Source: Peptacetobacter hiranonis
Lineage (GTDB): Bacteria; Bacillota; Clostridia; Peptostreptococcales; Peptostreptococcaceae
Direction of reading: 5' to 3'
DNA: 64,000 nucleotides
NCBI RefSeq assembly: GCF_008151785.1
Contig: NZ_CP036523.1
Coordinates: forward strand, 1,178,001 to 1,242,000
The position numbers and the translations under genes were made by a program. The notes beneath the pieces were generated by a model. It searched no databases and had not been told where the DNA came from. It saw nothing but the letters and a program-made list of their open reading frames with translations. Shown here in pieces: positions 34,191-43,227 of the stretch; position 1 is the stretch's first letter, and every line of letters starts with the position of its first letter.

Positions 34191-35964
34191 CTTTTAACCA
34201 TTCTCTTTCTTCTTCAGTTAGATGTGGTCCTATTTTTTCAAATACCTGAGCATGGTAGTTATTCAACCATTCTCTCTCAAACTTAGTCATCTCATCTGGA
34301 TTTATACCATCTAAATCTATTGGAGCAAATGTTATTGTTTCGAAGTGCATAAACTGTCCAAACTCATTCTTTTCTCCCTTAGTAACTATCATCTCATTTT
34401 CTATTCTTATACCATGAGATCCTTCAACGTACACACCAGGCTCATTAGTTAAAACCATGCCTTCTTCAAATTTATGGTGTTCATTTTTAGATTTAACTAT
34501 CTGCCATCTAAATCCTGTTGGTGGTTCATGTATGTTAAGAAGGTATCCTACACCATGTCCTGTACCGCATTTAAAATCTATATCTAAGTCCCAAATTGGT
34601 CCTCTTGCTATTGCATCTAAGTTGTATCCAAAGCATCCGTATAAGAATTTCGCTCTTGATAAATTCAGCATACCTCTAACAACTGCTGTGAAGTGAGTTT
34701 TTAATTCATCGGCAACTGGTCCCATTACAAACGTTCTTGTTATATCTGTAGATCCTTCGATATATCCTCCACCAGTATCAGTTAAGAATAAATGCTCTGG
34801 AAGTACTTCAACATCTGATTCATCAGTTGGTGCATAGTGCATCATAGCTGCATGATCTTTATACGCACAGATTGGTTCAAAACTATCTCTTATATAGCCT
34901 TCCTGTTCTTTTCTGAATTCTTCAAGCTTTCTAGCTGCACTCATTTCAGTTATTTTTATCTTACCTACATTAGTTTTCATCCAATGCATTAATTTTGTAA
35001 CAGCTATACCGTCTTTTATATGGGCATTTTTTATATTTTCAAGCTCAACATCATTTTTCATAGCTTTCATAAGTATAGTTGGGTTCTGATGTTCTATCTT
35101 TTCAACACCTTCTGGTATATTATTGTAAAGTGCGTAATTTAACTTCATTGGGTCAATCATAACACTTTCACCAGCTTTAAGGTTCTTAACTTCTTCATAA
35201 ATATCATTGTATGGACGAACTGTTATATTATTTTCAGCAAGAAGTGCTTTTGCTTCGTCGTTTAATTTATTTTCATCTATAAATAAATCCATGCCATCAA
35301 GTTTAACTAAAGCGTATGAGAATATAAGTGGATAATAAACAACGTCATTTCCTCTCATATTAATTAACCAGCAAACATCGTCTAAAGATGCTATTATATG
35401 TGCTGTAGCTCCATTTTCTTTCATAACATTTCTAACTCTCTCAAGCTTAGAAGCTACACTTTCACCTGTATATTTTTCATCAAGCACGAAAACAGGCTCC
35501 TTAGATATCTCTGGTCTATCTTCCCAAACATCACCTACTAAATCGCATGAATACTCTATAGTTATATTCTTAGACGCAAGGGCTTTTTCTAAATCCTGTC
35601 CTTCTTCCATAGAAACAACACGTCCATCAAATGCTACCTTACCATTTTCTGGAACTATCTGCGCAAGATACTCCTCCATAGTTGGAACACCGTCTTCAAA
35701 CATATGGAATAAAGAAATGCCACTTCCCTCTAACTGTTTCTCAGCCTGAGTCCAATATCTACCATCAGTCCAAAGACCAGCCTCATCCTTTGCTATCATA
35801 ACAGTCCCATAAGAACCATCAAATCCAGAAATAAACTCTCTACATTTAAAATACTCTCCTGCATTCTCACTCTGATGGAAATCTGCTGTCGGAACTATAT
35901 AAGCATCTATCCCATTCTGCTCCATAAGAGCACGAAGTCTTGCTATTCTATCTGCTACCTTCAT
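34171..35964 (-). CDS. pepP: Xaa-Pro aminopeptidase (aminopeptidase P, M24B), copy 2
   Basis: 597 residues, ATG after AAGGAGG. Collinear with copy 1 at 7.8 kb over its whole length: DAYIVPTADFHQSE at the N-terminus, then metal ligands in FLTDTGGGYIEGSTDITRT, GTGHGVGYLLNIHEPP, LTNEPGVY and IRIENE. One His position reads HGVGY where copy 1 has HGIGH, so one second-shell or ligand residue differs. Two close paralogues in one region suggest a duplication that carried the 3' hairpin element with it. Confidence 0.92.
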   Translation of the reverse strand: MKVADRIARLRALMEQNGIDAYIVPTADFHQSENAGEYFKCREFISGFDGSYGTVMIAKDEAGLWTDGRYWTQAEKQLEGSGISLFHMFEDGVPTMEEYLAQIVPENGKVAFDGRVVSMEEGQDLEKALASKNITIEYSCDLVGDVWEDRPEISKEPVFVLDEKYTGESVASKLERVRNVMKENGATAHIIASLDDVCWLINMRGNDVVYYPLIFSYALVKLDGMDLFIDENKLNDEAKALLAENNITVRPYNDIYEEVKNLKAGESVMIDPMKLNYALYNNIPEGVEKIEHQNPTILMKAMKNDVELENIKNAHIKDGIAVTKLMHWMKTNVGKIKITEMSAARKLEEFRKEQEGYIRDSFEPICAYKDHAAMMHYAPTDESDVEVLPEHLFLTDTGGGYIEGSTDITRTFVMGPVADELKTHFTAVVRGMLNLSRAKFLYGCFGYNLDAIARGPIWDLDIDFKCGTGHGVGYLLNIHEPPTGFRWQIVKSKNEHHKFEEGMVLTNEPGVYVEGSHGIRIENEMIVTKGEKNEFGQFMHFETITFAPIDLDGINPDEMTKFEREWLNNYHAQVFEKIGPHLTEEEREWLKEYTRAI

Positions 35965-36148
35965 CTAAAAAGCCCTCCTTAAAAAAATAAATATAAAAAA
36001 CCAATTGTGAAAAAATTAATTCGTTCTTTAATAATATCACAATAATTTAGAAAATTCAAATTTATAAAAATAATATTATAATATAAAAACACGAACTAAG
36101 TGTCCCTTATAAAACCATATTTATAAACTTCAAACAAATCTCTCTACA

Positions 36149-36552
36149 TGCACCGATAAAATTATTACCTATATAAAAAAATGGCTGTTGCAATAATTTA
36201 CAAACAAGCCTTTTTAAATTAATCTTTTACAAAATTACTAACTTAAAAAGAGTGTATAAAATCAAAATTTGCTATAACTATTAATAGCATGTAGCATATG
36301 AGTTATATAGACAAAACTCTCTCGACAATCTGCAGACGCGGGTTTTAATTACAACAAAGTAATTTACATACACGCACGTCGAACCCTGGAGAGAAGTTTG
36401 TCTATATCTCATATGCTTTCATAATAACAAAAGATTAGCTAATTTTGATTTATACACTCTTAACAGATAGTCAATTTAAAAAGATTAAATAAAAAGGCTG
36501 CTGCAAATTATTGCAACAGCCACATTTTTACATTGGTAATATTTTATCGTGT
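36149..36552 (-). repeat. Quasi-palindromic 3' element, copy 6 (longest)
   Basis: About 400 bp. Core on minus at about 36330-36405 (CTCCAGGGTTCGACG ... CGTCTGCAGATTGTCG) with a larger, asymmetric inner hairpin. Outer stem GCATATGAG-TATAGACAAACT. Both arms hold a GGCTGTTGCAATAATTT hairpin, and the left arm (GCACCGATAAAAT at 36149-36163) mirrors the last codons of ppx at 36528-36552. Confidence 0.9.
36491..36522 (-). terminator. Terminator of the ppk1-ppx operon
   Basis: GGCTGTTGCAA pairs with TTGCAGCAGCC, then TTTTT on the minus strand, 6 nt after the ppx stop. An inverted copy is at 36182-36215. Confidence 0.88.
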
Positions 36553-37430
36553 ATATATCCATCTCTTACACCATTTTTTACTACAACTACTTCATCAACA
36601 CCAGACATTGTACAAATAGTATTAAGAACAACCAAACTTGGTATAATATTATTCATACGATCTGGAAGTATTCTCTCAAGAATATCTACATCGCTCTTTC
36701 TCGGATCAGAAAATCTCTCTGTAAGCTGATTAAGTTCTTTAATAGGAATATAATACTTATTTGACTTCTTCTTAGTCACATAAATATATCTGTGGATTTT
36801 TGCTGCAGCTCTTGCAGTACCACCCATTAAATACATAACTCTATGGTTATTTCCTTTAAAAATCTTAGAACTTTTAACACTAGCTTTTACACAATCCTCG
36901 ATTTCTTTTATCTCATCAAGTGTAGGATATACCATAGAAACAAATTTATTTCTCATCTCAAGACCACCAAGAGGTAAAGAAACTGAGTCTATAACCTGTC
37001 TGTCTTTAAACTTGAATATCTGCACACTTCCTCCGCCTAAATCAAGTCCCATACCACTTCTGTCTTTTACAACCTGGCTAAGACCTATATAGTCGTAATA
37101 TGCTTCCTGTTCTCCAGTTATTATTTCTGTATTCTCTACAATCTTTTTCATCTCAGAAACAACATAAACACTATTATCTACTTTTCTAAGTGAAGCAGTT
37201 GCAAAACAGAATACTTCTGCACATCCAAGTAATTCACAAATTTTAGCAAATCTATTTAATACTTTTAAAAGTCTTTCAAGACCTTCCTCCATAAGATTAC
37301 CATTCTGTATGAAACTTAGTATTACTGAAAGTTCCTTTTCCTTTAGTATAATCTTTATCTCTGTTCCCTTTAATTCAAATATTATTAATCTAATCGTATT
37401 TGATCCTACATCTATTATTCCATATCTCAT
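36528..37430 (-). CDS. ppx: Exopolyphosphatase / pppGpp phosphatase (Ppx/GppA)
   Basis: 300 residues. ATG at 37430 has GGAG 8 nt upstream; the ATG two codons earlier is too close. RYGIIDVGSNTIRLIIFEL (phosphate 1), CFATASLRKVDN, ITGEQEAYYDYIGL, GLDLGGGSVQIFKF (phosphate 2) and YLMGGTARA are the ASKHA-fold motifs. Length matches the short two-domain clostridial type without a C-terminal HD domain. Degrades polyphosphate or removes phosphate from pppGpp. Gap to ppk1 is 42 nt. Confidence 0.9.
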   Translation of the reverse strand: MRYGIIDVGSNTIRLIIFELKGTEIKIILKEKELSVILSFIQNGNLMEEGLERLLKVLNRFAKICELLGCAEVFCFATASLRKVDNSVYVVSEMKKIVENTEIITGEQEAYYDYIGLSQVVKDRSGMGLDLGGGSVQIFKFKDRQVIDSVSLPLGGLEMRNKFVSMVYPTLDEIKEIEDCVKASVKSSKIFKGNNHRVMYLMGGTARAAAKIHRYIYVTKKKSNKYYIPIKELNQLTERFSDPRKSDVDILERILPDRMNNIIPSLVVLNTICTMSGVDEVVVVKNGVRDGYIHDKILPM

Positions 37431-37472
37431 CGACATTACTCCAATCTTTCTTCATTTTGAGTAGAGTCTAAT

Positions 37473-39593
37473 TTATTTATCTTGCATCTCTAATTCCTTA
37501 TAGGCTCTTTCAAAGAAATACTCCTGTGAATTTAAAGGAGCACCTTCTTGTTTAACATGTTTGTATGTACCATCTTTAAGCAGTTTTCTAGCTTTAACAT
37601 TATCTGTGTACATTATCGCAAAGTCTTCAAGAATTCTCTTCTTAATATCTGGGTCTAAGATTGGTGTTGCTACTTCTACCCTTCTCATAGTATTTCTTGA
37701 CATTAAATCTGCAGATCCTATATAAACCTTACTATCGCAACCTTCACCAAATATATACACACGAGTGTGTTCTAGGTAACGGCCAACTATACTTATAACT
37801 TCTATATTTTCTGTAATACCCTCTACTCCTGGTATTAAGCAACATATACCTCTTACAATAAGCTGAACTTTAACCCCAGCTCTTGAAGCTTCTATAAGTT
37901 TATTCATAATTCCCTTATCAGTTAGAGAATTCATCTTTATACCTATATAGGCTGGTGCTCCATGTTCTGCTTTAACAATTTCATTGTCTATCATATCCAT
38001 AATAGGCTGTCTTAAACAAAGTGGAGATACTAGCAATAGGTCTGATTTTTCTACAACTTCTCCAAGAGATAATCTATCAAAAACTCTACCTGCTTCGTGT
38101 GCGATTCTCTTATCAGCAGTCATTAAGCAGTAGTCTGTGTATAATTTTGCTGTTTTTTCGTTGTAATTCCCTGTACCTATCTGAGTTATGTATTTTATTC
38201 CTTCATCAGTCTTTCTTGTTATTAGACATAATTTAGAATGAACTTTTAATCCAGGTAGTCCATAAATTACTCTACATCCAGCTTTTTCAAGTCTTCTTGA
38301 CCAGTTTATATTGTTTTCCTCATCAAATCTAGCTCTTAACTCAACTAATACAACAACTTCCTTACCGTTTTCAACTGCATTTGAAAGTGCATCTACTATC
38401 TTACTATCGCTTGATAGTCTGTAAAGTGTCATCTTTATAGATACAACAGTTGGATCTTCAGATGCTTCATATAGCATATCTAAGAAAGGCTTCATGCTAT
38501 TGTACGGATAGTATAAAAGTTTGTCCTTTTCTTCAATCTGTTCTATTATAGAACGTTTTGATGAAATATCAGGCGATTTCTGAGGAACTCTCTTTTCATA
38601 GAATAACTCTGAATGATTTCTAAGCTTGTCCTGTATCTTTCTAACAAAAGAAAATTCAAGCGGTGATTTAGAATAGAATATACTATCATCATCTAAGCCT
38701 ACGTATTTTCTAAGAGTTTTTAACGCTGAACCATTAAGCTCTCTTGACATTTCCATTCTAACTGGCGCAAGTTTTTTTCTTTTCTTAATTAGCTTTTTCA
38801 TTGTATCTCTGTAATCTAAGTCTTCGTCGTATACTGTTTCCTCATCAATATCGGCGTTTCTAGTTATTCTTATCAGAGATTTACTCTTAACTTTATACTT
38901 TTTAAATATTTTAGTTACAAAGTGAAGAATTAGCTCTTCTGCCAAAATATATTTTCTATCATCAGATGGAATTTGAATTAATCTTTCAAAAACATCACCT
39001 GAACAAGGAACTATACCTAATTTTTCTGTTCCATTCTTACCTTCTAAAGAAACTATTGCGTATATTTCTTTTTCCTTTAAGAATGGGAATGGCTGTCTTT
39101 TTCCTATTATTTGAGGAGAGATAAGAGGTCTTATTTCTGAATCAAATAATTTTTCTAACACTTCCTCGTCTTCAAGAGTTAGTGCCTTACTGTATTCATT
39201 TTTTAAATCTTCAACACAGTCCCCCGCTTCATTGCACTTTACCCTTGAATGAAAGTCTACTAGCTCGATTCCAAACTCCTTAACTTCTCTCATTAAATTA
39301 TTGTAAGCATCATCTTTTAACCCATTTAATTTTTTTGTATATTTTACAATTTCTTTAATCTCCTCTTCAGGAGTCATATTTGTTTTACTATCCCTAGAAT
39401 CCGGATCTACTATCATCTGGTCGTATAATGATCCGACTCTTACCATGAAAAATTCATCTAAATTGCTCTGGAATATCGATACAAATGTCAGCCTTTCCAT
39501 TAAAGGAACTGATGGATCCATCGCCTCTTCAAGCACTCTTTTGTTGAATTTTAGCCATGATATTTCTCTGTTATCATAGTATCTTTTAGTCAT
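37473..39593 (-). CDS. ppk1: Polyphosphate kinase 1
   Basis: 706 residues from ATG 39593, after GGGAGAG. REISWLKFNKRVLEEA (N domain), then head domain, and two phospholipase-D-like catalytic domains: YPYNSMKPFLDML, VSIKMTLYRLSSDS, GCRVIYGLPGLKVHSKLCLI (autophosphorylated His about 430) and YLEHTRVYIFGEG (second His about 590), with QIGTGNYNEKTAKLYTD. Makes polyphosphate reversibly from ATP at the membrane. Operon with ppx balances synthesis and breakdown. Confidence 0.95.
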   Translation of the reverse strand: MTKRYYDNREISWLKFNKRVLEEAMDPSVPLMERLTFVSIFQSNLDEFFMVRVGSLYDQMIVDPDSRDSKTNMTPEEEIKEIVKYTKKLNGLKDDAYNNLMREVKEFGIELVDFHSRVKCNEAGDCVEDLKNEYSKALTLEDEEVLEKLFDSEIRPLISPQIIGKRQPFPFLKEKEIYAIVSLEGKNGTEKLGIVPCSGDVFERLIQIPSDDRKYILAEELILHFVTKIFKKYKVKSKSLIRITRNADIDEETVYDEDLDYRDTMKKLIKKRKKLAPVRMEMSRELNGSALKTLRKYVGLDDDSIFYSKSPLEFSFVRKIQDKLRNHSELFYEKRVPQKSPDISSKRSIIEQIEEKDKLLYYPYNSMKPFLDMLYEASEDPTVVSIKMTLYRLSSDSKIVDALSNAVENGKEVVVLVELRARFDEENNINWSRRLEKAGCRVIYGLPGLKVHSKLCLITRKTDEGIKYITQIGTGNYNEKTAKLYTDYCLMTADKRIAHEAGRVFDRLSLGEVVEKSDLLLVSPLCLRQPIMDMIDNEIVKAEHGAPAYIGIKMNSLTDKGIMNKLIEASRAGVKVQLIVRGICCLIPGVEGITENIEVISIVGRYLEHTRVYIFGEGCDSKVYIGSADLMSRNTMRRVEVATPILDPDIKKRILEDFAIMYTDNVKARKLLKDGTYKHVKQEGAPLNSQEYFFERAYKELEMQDK

Positions 39594-39845
39594 TTTTCTC
39601 TCTCCCAACATCTTTATTTTATAGATATCATATTTATCTGATTGCTATAAACATTAGTAAAATTATCACATAATTAAAATACTAACACTTATAAAAAAAT
39701 CATTATAGTAAGCAATTGTTAAAAGAGGGTTAAAAAAATTTAACAAGAATTTGAGTTAATCAAGCTTTTCTTAACTTTGTTATGAATATAGTCTATCATA
39801 ATTTTCAGAATATTGCACGTTTATATAGCAAATTTATTTTAATTG

Positions 39846-41033
39846 CTATAATAATTTTTCTTTTGAGAAATCTATTAAAAATGCTCCAAGTGGTGCAGTT
39901 ATTATTATTGCAAGTACTGCAATTGATAGTACAAGTTTTCCACAATTTAGTCCAGCCGCAAGTGGTACTGATCCTATAGCAGCTTGAACAGTTGCCTTTG
40001 GAAGATATGAGAACACACAGAATAATCTTTCTTTAGTGTTTAATTCTGTTCCAATCATGCAAATAAATACACCTATTGAACGAATTGCAAGTGCGATAAA
40101 TATCATAATAACTGCTGTAAATCCAGCTCCCATTGTATATCTTATATCGACAGCAGCCCCAACAAGTACGAATAAAACAACTTCTGCGGCTATCCAAATT
40201 TTACCGAATTTCTCTTGAAGTCTGACCTTTACAATATTTGTACTCTTCATAGCAAGTACTAATGCCATACTTGTTACAGCAAGAAGTCCGGACATAGCAA
40301 CTCTTCCTTTTAAATAATCTTCAAGTGCAACAAGTAAGAACGATACAGCCAAGATAATTATGACTTTTGTGCTGTTTCTTATCAGATGTTCTTTGTTGTA
40401 TCTATACTCAAAGAATCTATAAAGAATTAATCCAACAACAGACCCAATTAAAATTCCAGATACTATCGAAATTGGTATGTCTGCAAAACTAGAAAGATTA
40501 ACACCTTCTCCTTGATTCATAGCTAAAAATGTACTGAATAGCACAATTACAAATACATCGTCAAAAGATGCCCCAGCTAAAATCATCTGAGGTATTCCCT
40601 TCTTTGTCCCGAGATTATTGTCCATTAAATCAACCATTCTAGGAACTACAACTGCTGGAGATACTGCACTAAGTACTGCTCCAATTAGTGCAGCCTCTAC
40701 TCTGCTGACACCAAATAAAATTGGAGCAAATATTGCATAAGCAATTATTTCAAATGTAGCTGGAAGAAACGACATTAAAAGCGCAGGTCTCCCAACTTTT
40801 TTTAAGTCCTTTAAGTCTAGTGATAACCCAGCTTTGATTAAGATGATGATAAGAGCCATTTTTCTAAGCTCTGATGATATGTTTAGAATTGAGCTATCTA
40901 AAAAATCTAGTACATAAGGACCTAAAATTATCCCAGTTACAAGCATTCCTATAATTCTCGGAATTTTAATTTTTTCGCATATAGATGCCAAGCTCATTCC
41001 AACTAAAAAAATTAAAGCAAGTGATACTAACAT
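39846..41033 (-). CDS. Cation:proton antiporter (CPA family, NhaP/KefB-like)
   Basis: 395 residues, about twelve helices. GIILGPYVLDFL, IILIKAGLSLDLKDL, IGAVLSAVSPAVVVPRMVDLMD and ILAGASFDDVFVIVLFSTFL (the DD pair of CPA antiporters, about 156) are visible; no TrkA-N or other C-terminal domain. Behind a probable fluoride riboswitch, so it is expected to be made when fluoride is high. Antiporters are a known gene class under that riboswitch besides crcB and CLC-F. Confidence 0.88.
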   Translation of the reverse strand: MLVSLALIFLVGMSLASICEKIKIPRIIGMLVTGIILGPYVLDFLDSSILNISSELRKMALIIILIKAGLSLDLKDLKKVGRPALLMSFLPATFEIIAYAIFAPILFGVSRVEAALIGAVLSAVSPAVVVPRMVDLMDNNLGTKKGIPQMILAGASFDDVFVIVLFSTFLAMNQGEGVNLSSFADIPISIVSGILIGSVVGLILYRFFEYRYNKEHLIRNSTKVIIILAVSFLLVALEDYLKGRVAMSGLLAVTSMALVLAMKSTNIVKVRLQEKFGKIWIAAEVVLFVLVGAAVDIRYTMGAGFTAVIMIFIALAIRSIGVFICMIGTELNTKERLFCVFSYLPKATVQAAIGSVPLAAGLNCGKLVLSIAVLAIIITAPLGAFLIDFSKEKLL

Positions 41034-41064
41034 TTTGTTTCTCCTTTTATTTTATTTTAAACGC

Positions 41065-41107
41065 AAAAAAGCTGATGGTTTCTGCGTGGTTGCAGAAGTC
41101 ATCAGCT
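41065..41107 (-). terminator. Riboswitch-controlled terminator
   Basis: AGCTGATG pairs with CATCAGCT, with an inner TTCTGC/GCAGAA helix, then TTTTTTGC on the minus strand, about 30 nt before the antiporter start. Its 5' arm is part of the aptamer, as expected for an expression platform. Confidence 0.85.
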
Positions 41108-41152
41108 CGATAAGCGGTTTAGGTTTCCCAAGGGAGACATTCATTCCCTAGT
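41090..41152 (-). promoter_or_regulatory. Fluoride riboswitch (crcB motif)
   Basis: Minus strand: AGGGAATGAATGTCTCCC (P1 region with pseudoknot loop), CCTAAACCGC, then GAGCTGATGACTTCTGC. These match the order and wording of the fluoride aptamer consensus (GGxAUGxxGUxxxCC, AAACCGC, GCUGAUGACUxCU). Located about 60 nt upstream of a cation:proton antiporter and fused to a terminator, so fluoride should allow read-through. Confidence 0.88.
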
Positions 41153-41242
41153 TGTATTTTGTATATTTATAATTTATATTATTTTAGTTGAAAAAGCAAG
41201 AAATATTTTAATGATATTTTTATAATTTAGTTGCATACATGA

Positions 41243-41932
41243 CTATTCAAAATTTTGAAATGTAACCTTGTCTTTATAAATTTTACTAGAATCATTAGCA
41301 TAATTTATCTGACAAAATGCTTGTCTTACATGAAATTTCTCTAAAGAACTATTAAACCATTTCTTAACTTTCATATCAAATTCAATTCCTTCGTCTAAGT
41401 CAAAATCTCCAAACATAATTACTACGGTTGATGCCATACAAGAATCATCCAGATTTTCCCAGATATGTACTTTCATCTTTTCAGAAAAAGGACATTTTTG
41501 TACAAGCTCTCCCTTTATATATTGGTATTCAGGACTACAATCAAGTCGAAAACTTATATTTACTGTGAATAACTCACTAGACACTAAATTTTGACATTCA
41601 AAGTTTTTACCAAATCCACCTGAGTCAGTTACTTGACAATAAGCTTGTTCAATATTAAATGAATTGCAGCACTTATTAAACCACTCACCTATTTCATCAA
41701 AATCTTCATAAGCCCTTAAATCACCAAATACTGAAACATCTAAATACTCATTTCCTCTAAAGATATTGATATGTAAAGATTCCTCTGAACCCATAGGTAA
41801 GTAGTACTCCTCTCCATTGAATTCTTCACCCCAGAGTAACTGTTTACCAAACACTTTATAAATATCTTTATCACTTACTACTTGATAATCAGCAAGCCTA
41901 AAATTACAATTCACATGAGTCCATATGCTCAT
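41243..41932 (-). CDS. Hypothetical immunity-like protein
   Basis: 229 residues from ATG 41932 with GGAGCG upstream. Seems built of two related halves: the N-terminal part with ESLHINIFRGNEYLDVSVFGDLRAYEDFDEIGEWFNKCC and the C-terminal part with MASTVVIMFGDFDLDEGIEFDMKVKKWFNSS; each ends in a QAYCQ or QAFCQ motif. This internal duplication is directly visible. Soluble, acidic. Overlaps the preceding repeat-protein gene by 29 nt. Function not recognised; its neighbours suggest a toxin-immunity setting. Confidence 0.65.
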   Translation of the reverse strand: MSIWTHVNCNFRLADYQVVSDKDIYKVFGKQLLWGEEFNGEEYYLPMGSEESLHINIFRGNEYLDVSVFGDLRAYEDFDEIGEWFNKCCNSFNIEQAYCQVTDSGGFGKNFECQNLVSSELFTVNISFRLDCSPEYQYIKGELVQKCPFSEKMKVHIWENLDDSCMASTVVIMFGDFDLDEGIEFDMKVKKWFNSSLEKFHVRQAFCQINYANDSSKIYKDKVTFQNFE

Positions 41933-42767
41933 TGTCATCGCTCCTTTCTGCTTGGTTTAAGGGTATACTTTGTAAATCCCTAACACTATTATACGCTTCT
42001 TCAAAATCAGTTATATCATTTTCTCTCATGTACCCATAAACTCTTTCGTACATCATCATCTCAAAGTAACTTATACTAGGATCAGCATATTTACTTACAT
42101 CGTACCCACCTAAAAGTCCAAAGAAAAGATTCTCTATTTGCGCTTCATCAAATCCAGGTTTTGCCATACAAGTAGGGTCAAGACCATATGACAAAGTTTT
42201 AATTACTAAATGTATACAATTTACATTATGCGATAAAGTAATATACGGAGTTGGATCTACTCCGCTGTAAAATCCATAACATATTTCGCATAATTGTTTT
42301 TCAGACCATCCCTGTTCTAAAAGTCTATAAATCTGTTCATTATGTTTCGAATCATATAGCATATACTCCATAACATTAATAGGTAATCTTTCATCTAATA
42401 TAGGTGTTATATCTTTACCCTCTTCTATAAATTTTATAAAAGCTTGCATTAAACGATAATCATATTTAGAATCCATAAAAGGTTCTGGATTTATTCCTCT
42501 ATTTAATGCATCATTAAAGCATGCCATTTGTAAACCATCAAATTTTGATACATCGTAATATTTTTTATCATACCCCTTTTCAATTCCCTCAATGGCTGCA
42601 CGTATTTGAAAATTGTCTATTCCTGGTTTAGGGATATCTCCTAAATCAATTCCATCTTCTAATGCACTTGCAATTATAGTTAATCCGTCATAAGCAACAC
42701 AACCTAAATGTGTTGTATCATAACCCTTATCTTTTAATCTTTTAAGTTCTAATTCTTTCAAATCCAT
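41904..42767 (-). CDS. Repeat protein of the 26-residue DP-x-F-D type (small)
   Basis: 287 residues, ATG after GAAGGTG. Contains degenerate copies of the repeat seen in the 677-residue protein upstream: a short Tyr/Pro-rich turn (KPGIDNFQIRAAIEGIEKGYD, KYADPSISYFEMMMYERV) followed by a helix ending in G-x-D. Acidic and soluble, no membrane segment. Function unknown. Co-transcribed with the immunity-like genes around it; the two repeat proteins probably arose by duplication. Confidence 0.7.
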   Translation of the reverse strand: MDLKELELKRLKDKGYDTTHLGCVAYDGLTIIASALEDGIDLGDIPKPGIDNFQIRAAIEGIEKGYDKKYYDVSKFDGLQMACFNDALNRGINPEPFMDSKYDYRLMQAFIKFIEEGKDITPILDERLPINVMEYMLYDSKHNEQIYRLLEQGWSEKQLCEICYGFYSGVDPTPYITLSHNVNCIHLVIKTLSYGLDPTCMAKPGFDEAQIENLFFGLLGGYDVSKYADPSISYFEMMMYERVYGYMRENDITDFEEAYNSVRDLQSIPLNQAERSDDNEHMDSCEL

Positions 42768-42789
42768 AATTTACACCTTCTTTGTAATT

Positions 42790-43215
42790 CTATACTGGTT
42801 TTTCTAAAGTAATATATATCTTATTTTTAGTTGTCTTATCCTCATCTACAACCATTTTTCTTATTGGCCTAGAAGGATCTTTTACATCTCTTGTAAACAA
42901 AACAAAATAATACTCACTATCCTTTATTCTCTCTAAAAAATCCTCATACTCAAATATTTCGTCAAAATCCTGTATAAACGTTATATTTTGCTTATCTACT
43001 TTTAAATATTTTTCTAATTCAAAATATCTTCCTTTCATATAGTAATAGCATCTAATATCGCTCTCATCATGAACGGCATTAGGCTCATTATATGAATCTG
43101 ATATCATTTTTATCAAAATATGCTCCCCTAACCAACTCTCATTTGATACAAGGGTTATTTTATCATCTAACTCAAATTCATAATCAATCTTAGTACTGTA
43201 AATATGTACCAACAT
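42790..43215 (-). CDS. Hypothetical protein of the immunity-like island
   Basis: 141 residues from ATG 43215 (AGGTGGTGA upstream), beginning MLVHIYSTKIDYEFELDDKI. Soluble alpha/beta pattern with ITFIQDFDEIFEYEDFLERIKDSEYYFVLFTRDVKDPSRPIRKMV. Not recognised. Lies 12 nt after the 147-residue gene and 22 nt before the small repeat protein, in one operon. Confidence 0.6.
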   Translation of the reverse strand: MLVHIYSTKIDYEFELDDKITLVSNESWLGEHILIKMISDSYNEPNAVHDESDIRCYYYMKGRYFELEKYLKVDKQNITFIQDFDEIFEYEDFLERIKDSEYYFVLFTRDVKDPSRPIRKMVVDEDKTTKNKIYITLEKPV

Positions 43216-43227
43216 TAAAATCACCAC

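Noticed and set aside
41041-41152. Simple terminator of an upstream gene
   Set aside because: The nearest upstream gene on that strand ends about 90 nt away, and the hairpin's 5' arm belongs to a fluoride-aptamer-like sequence directly before the antiporter start.
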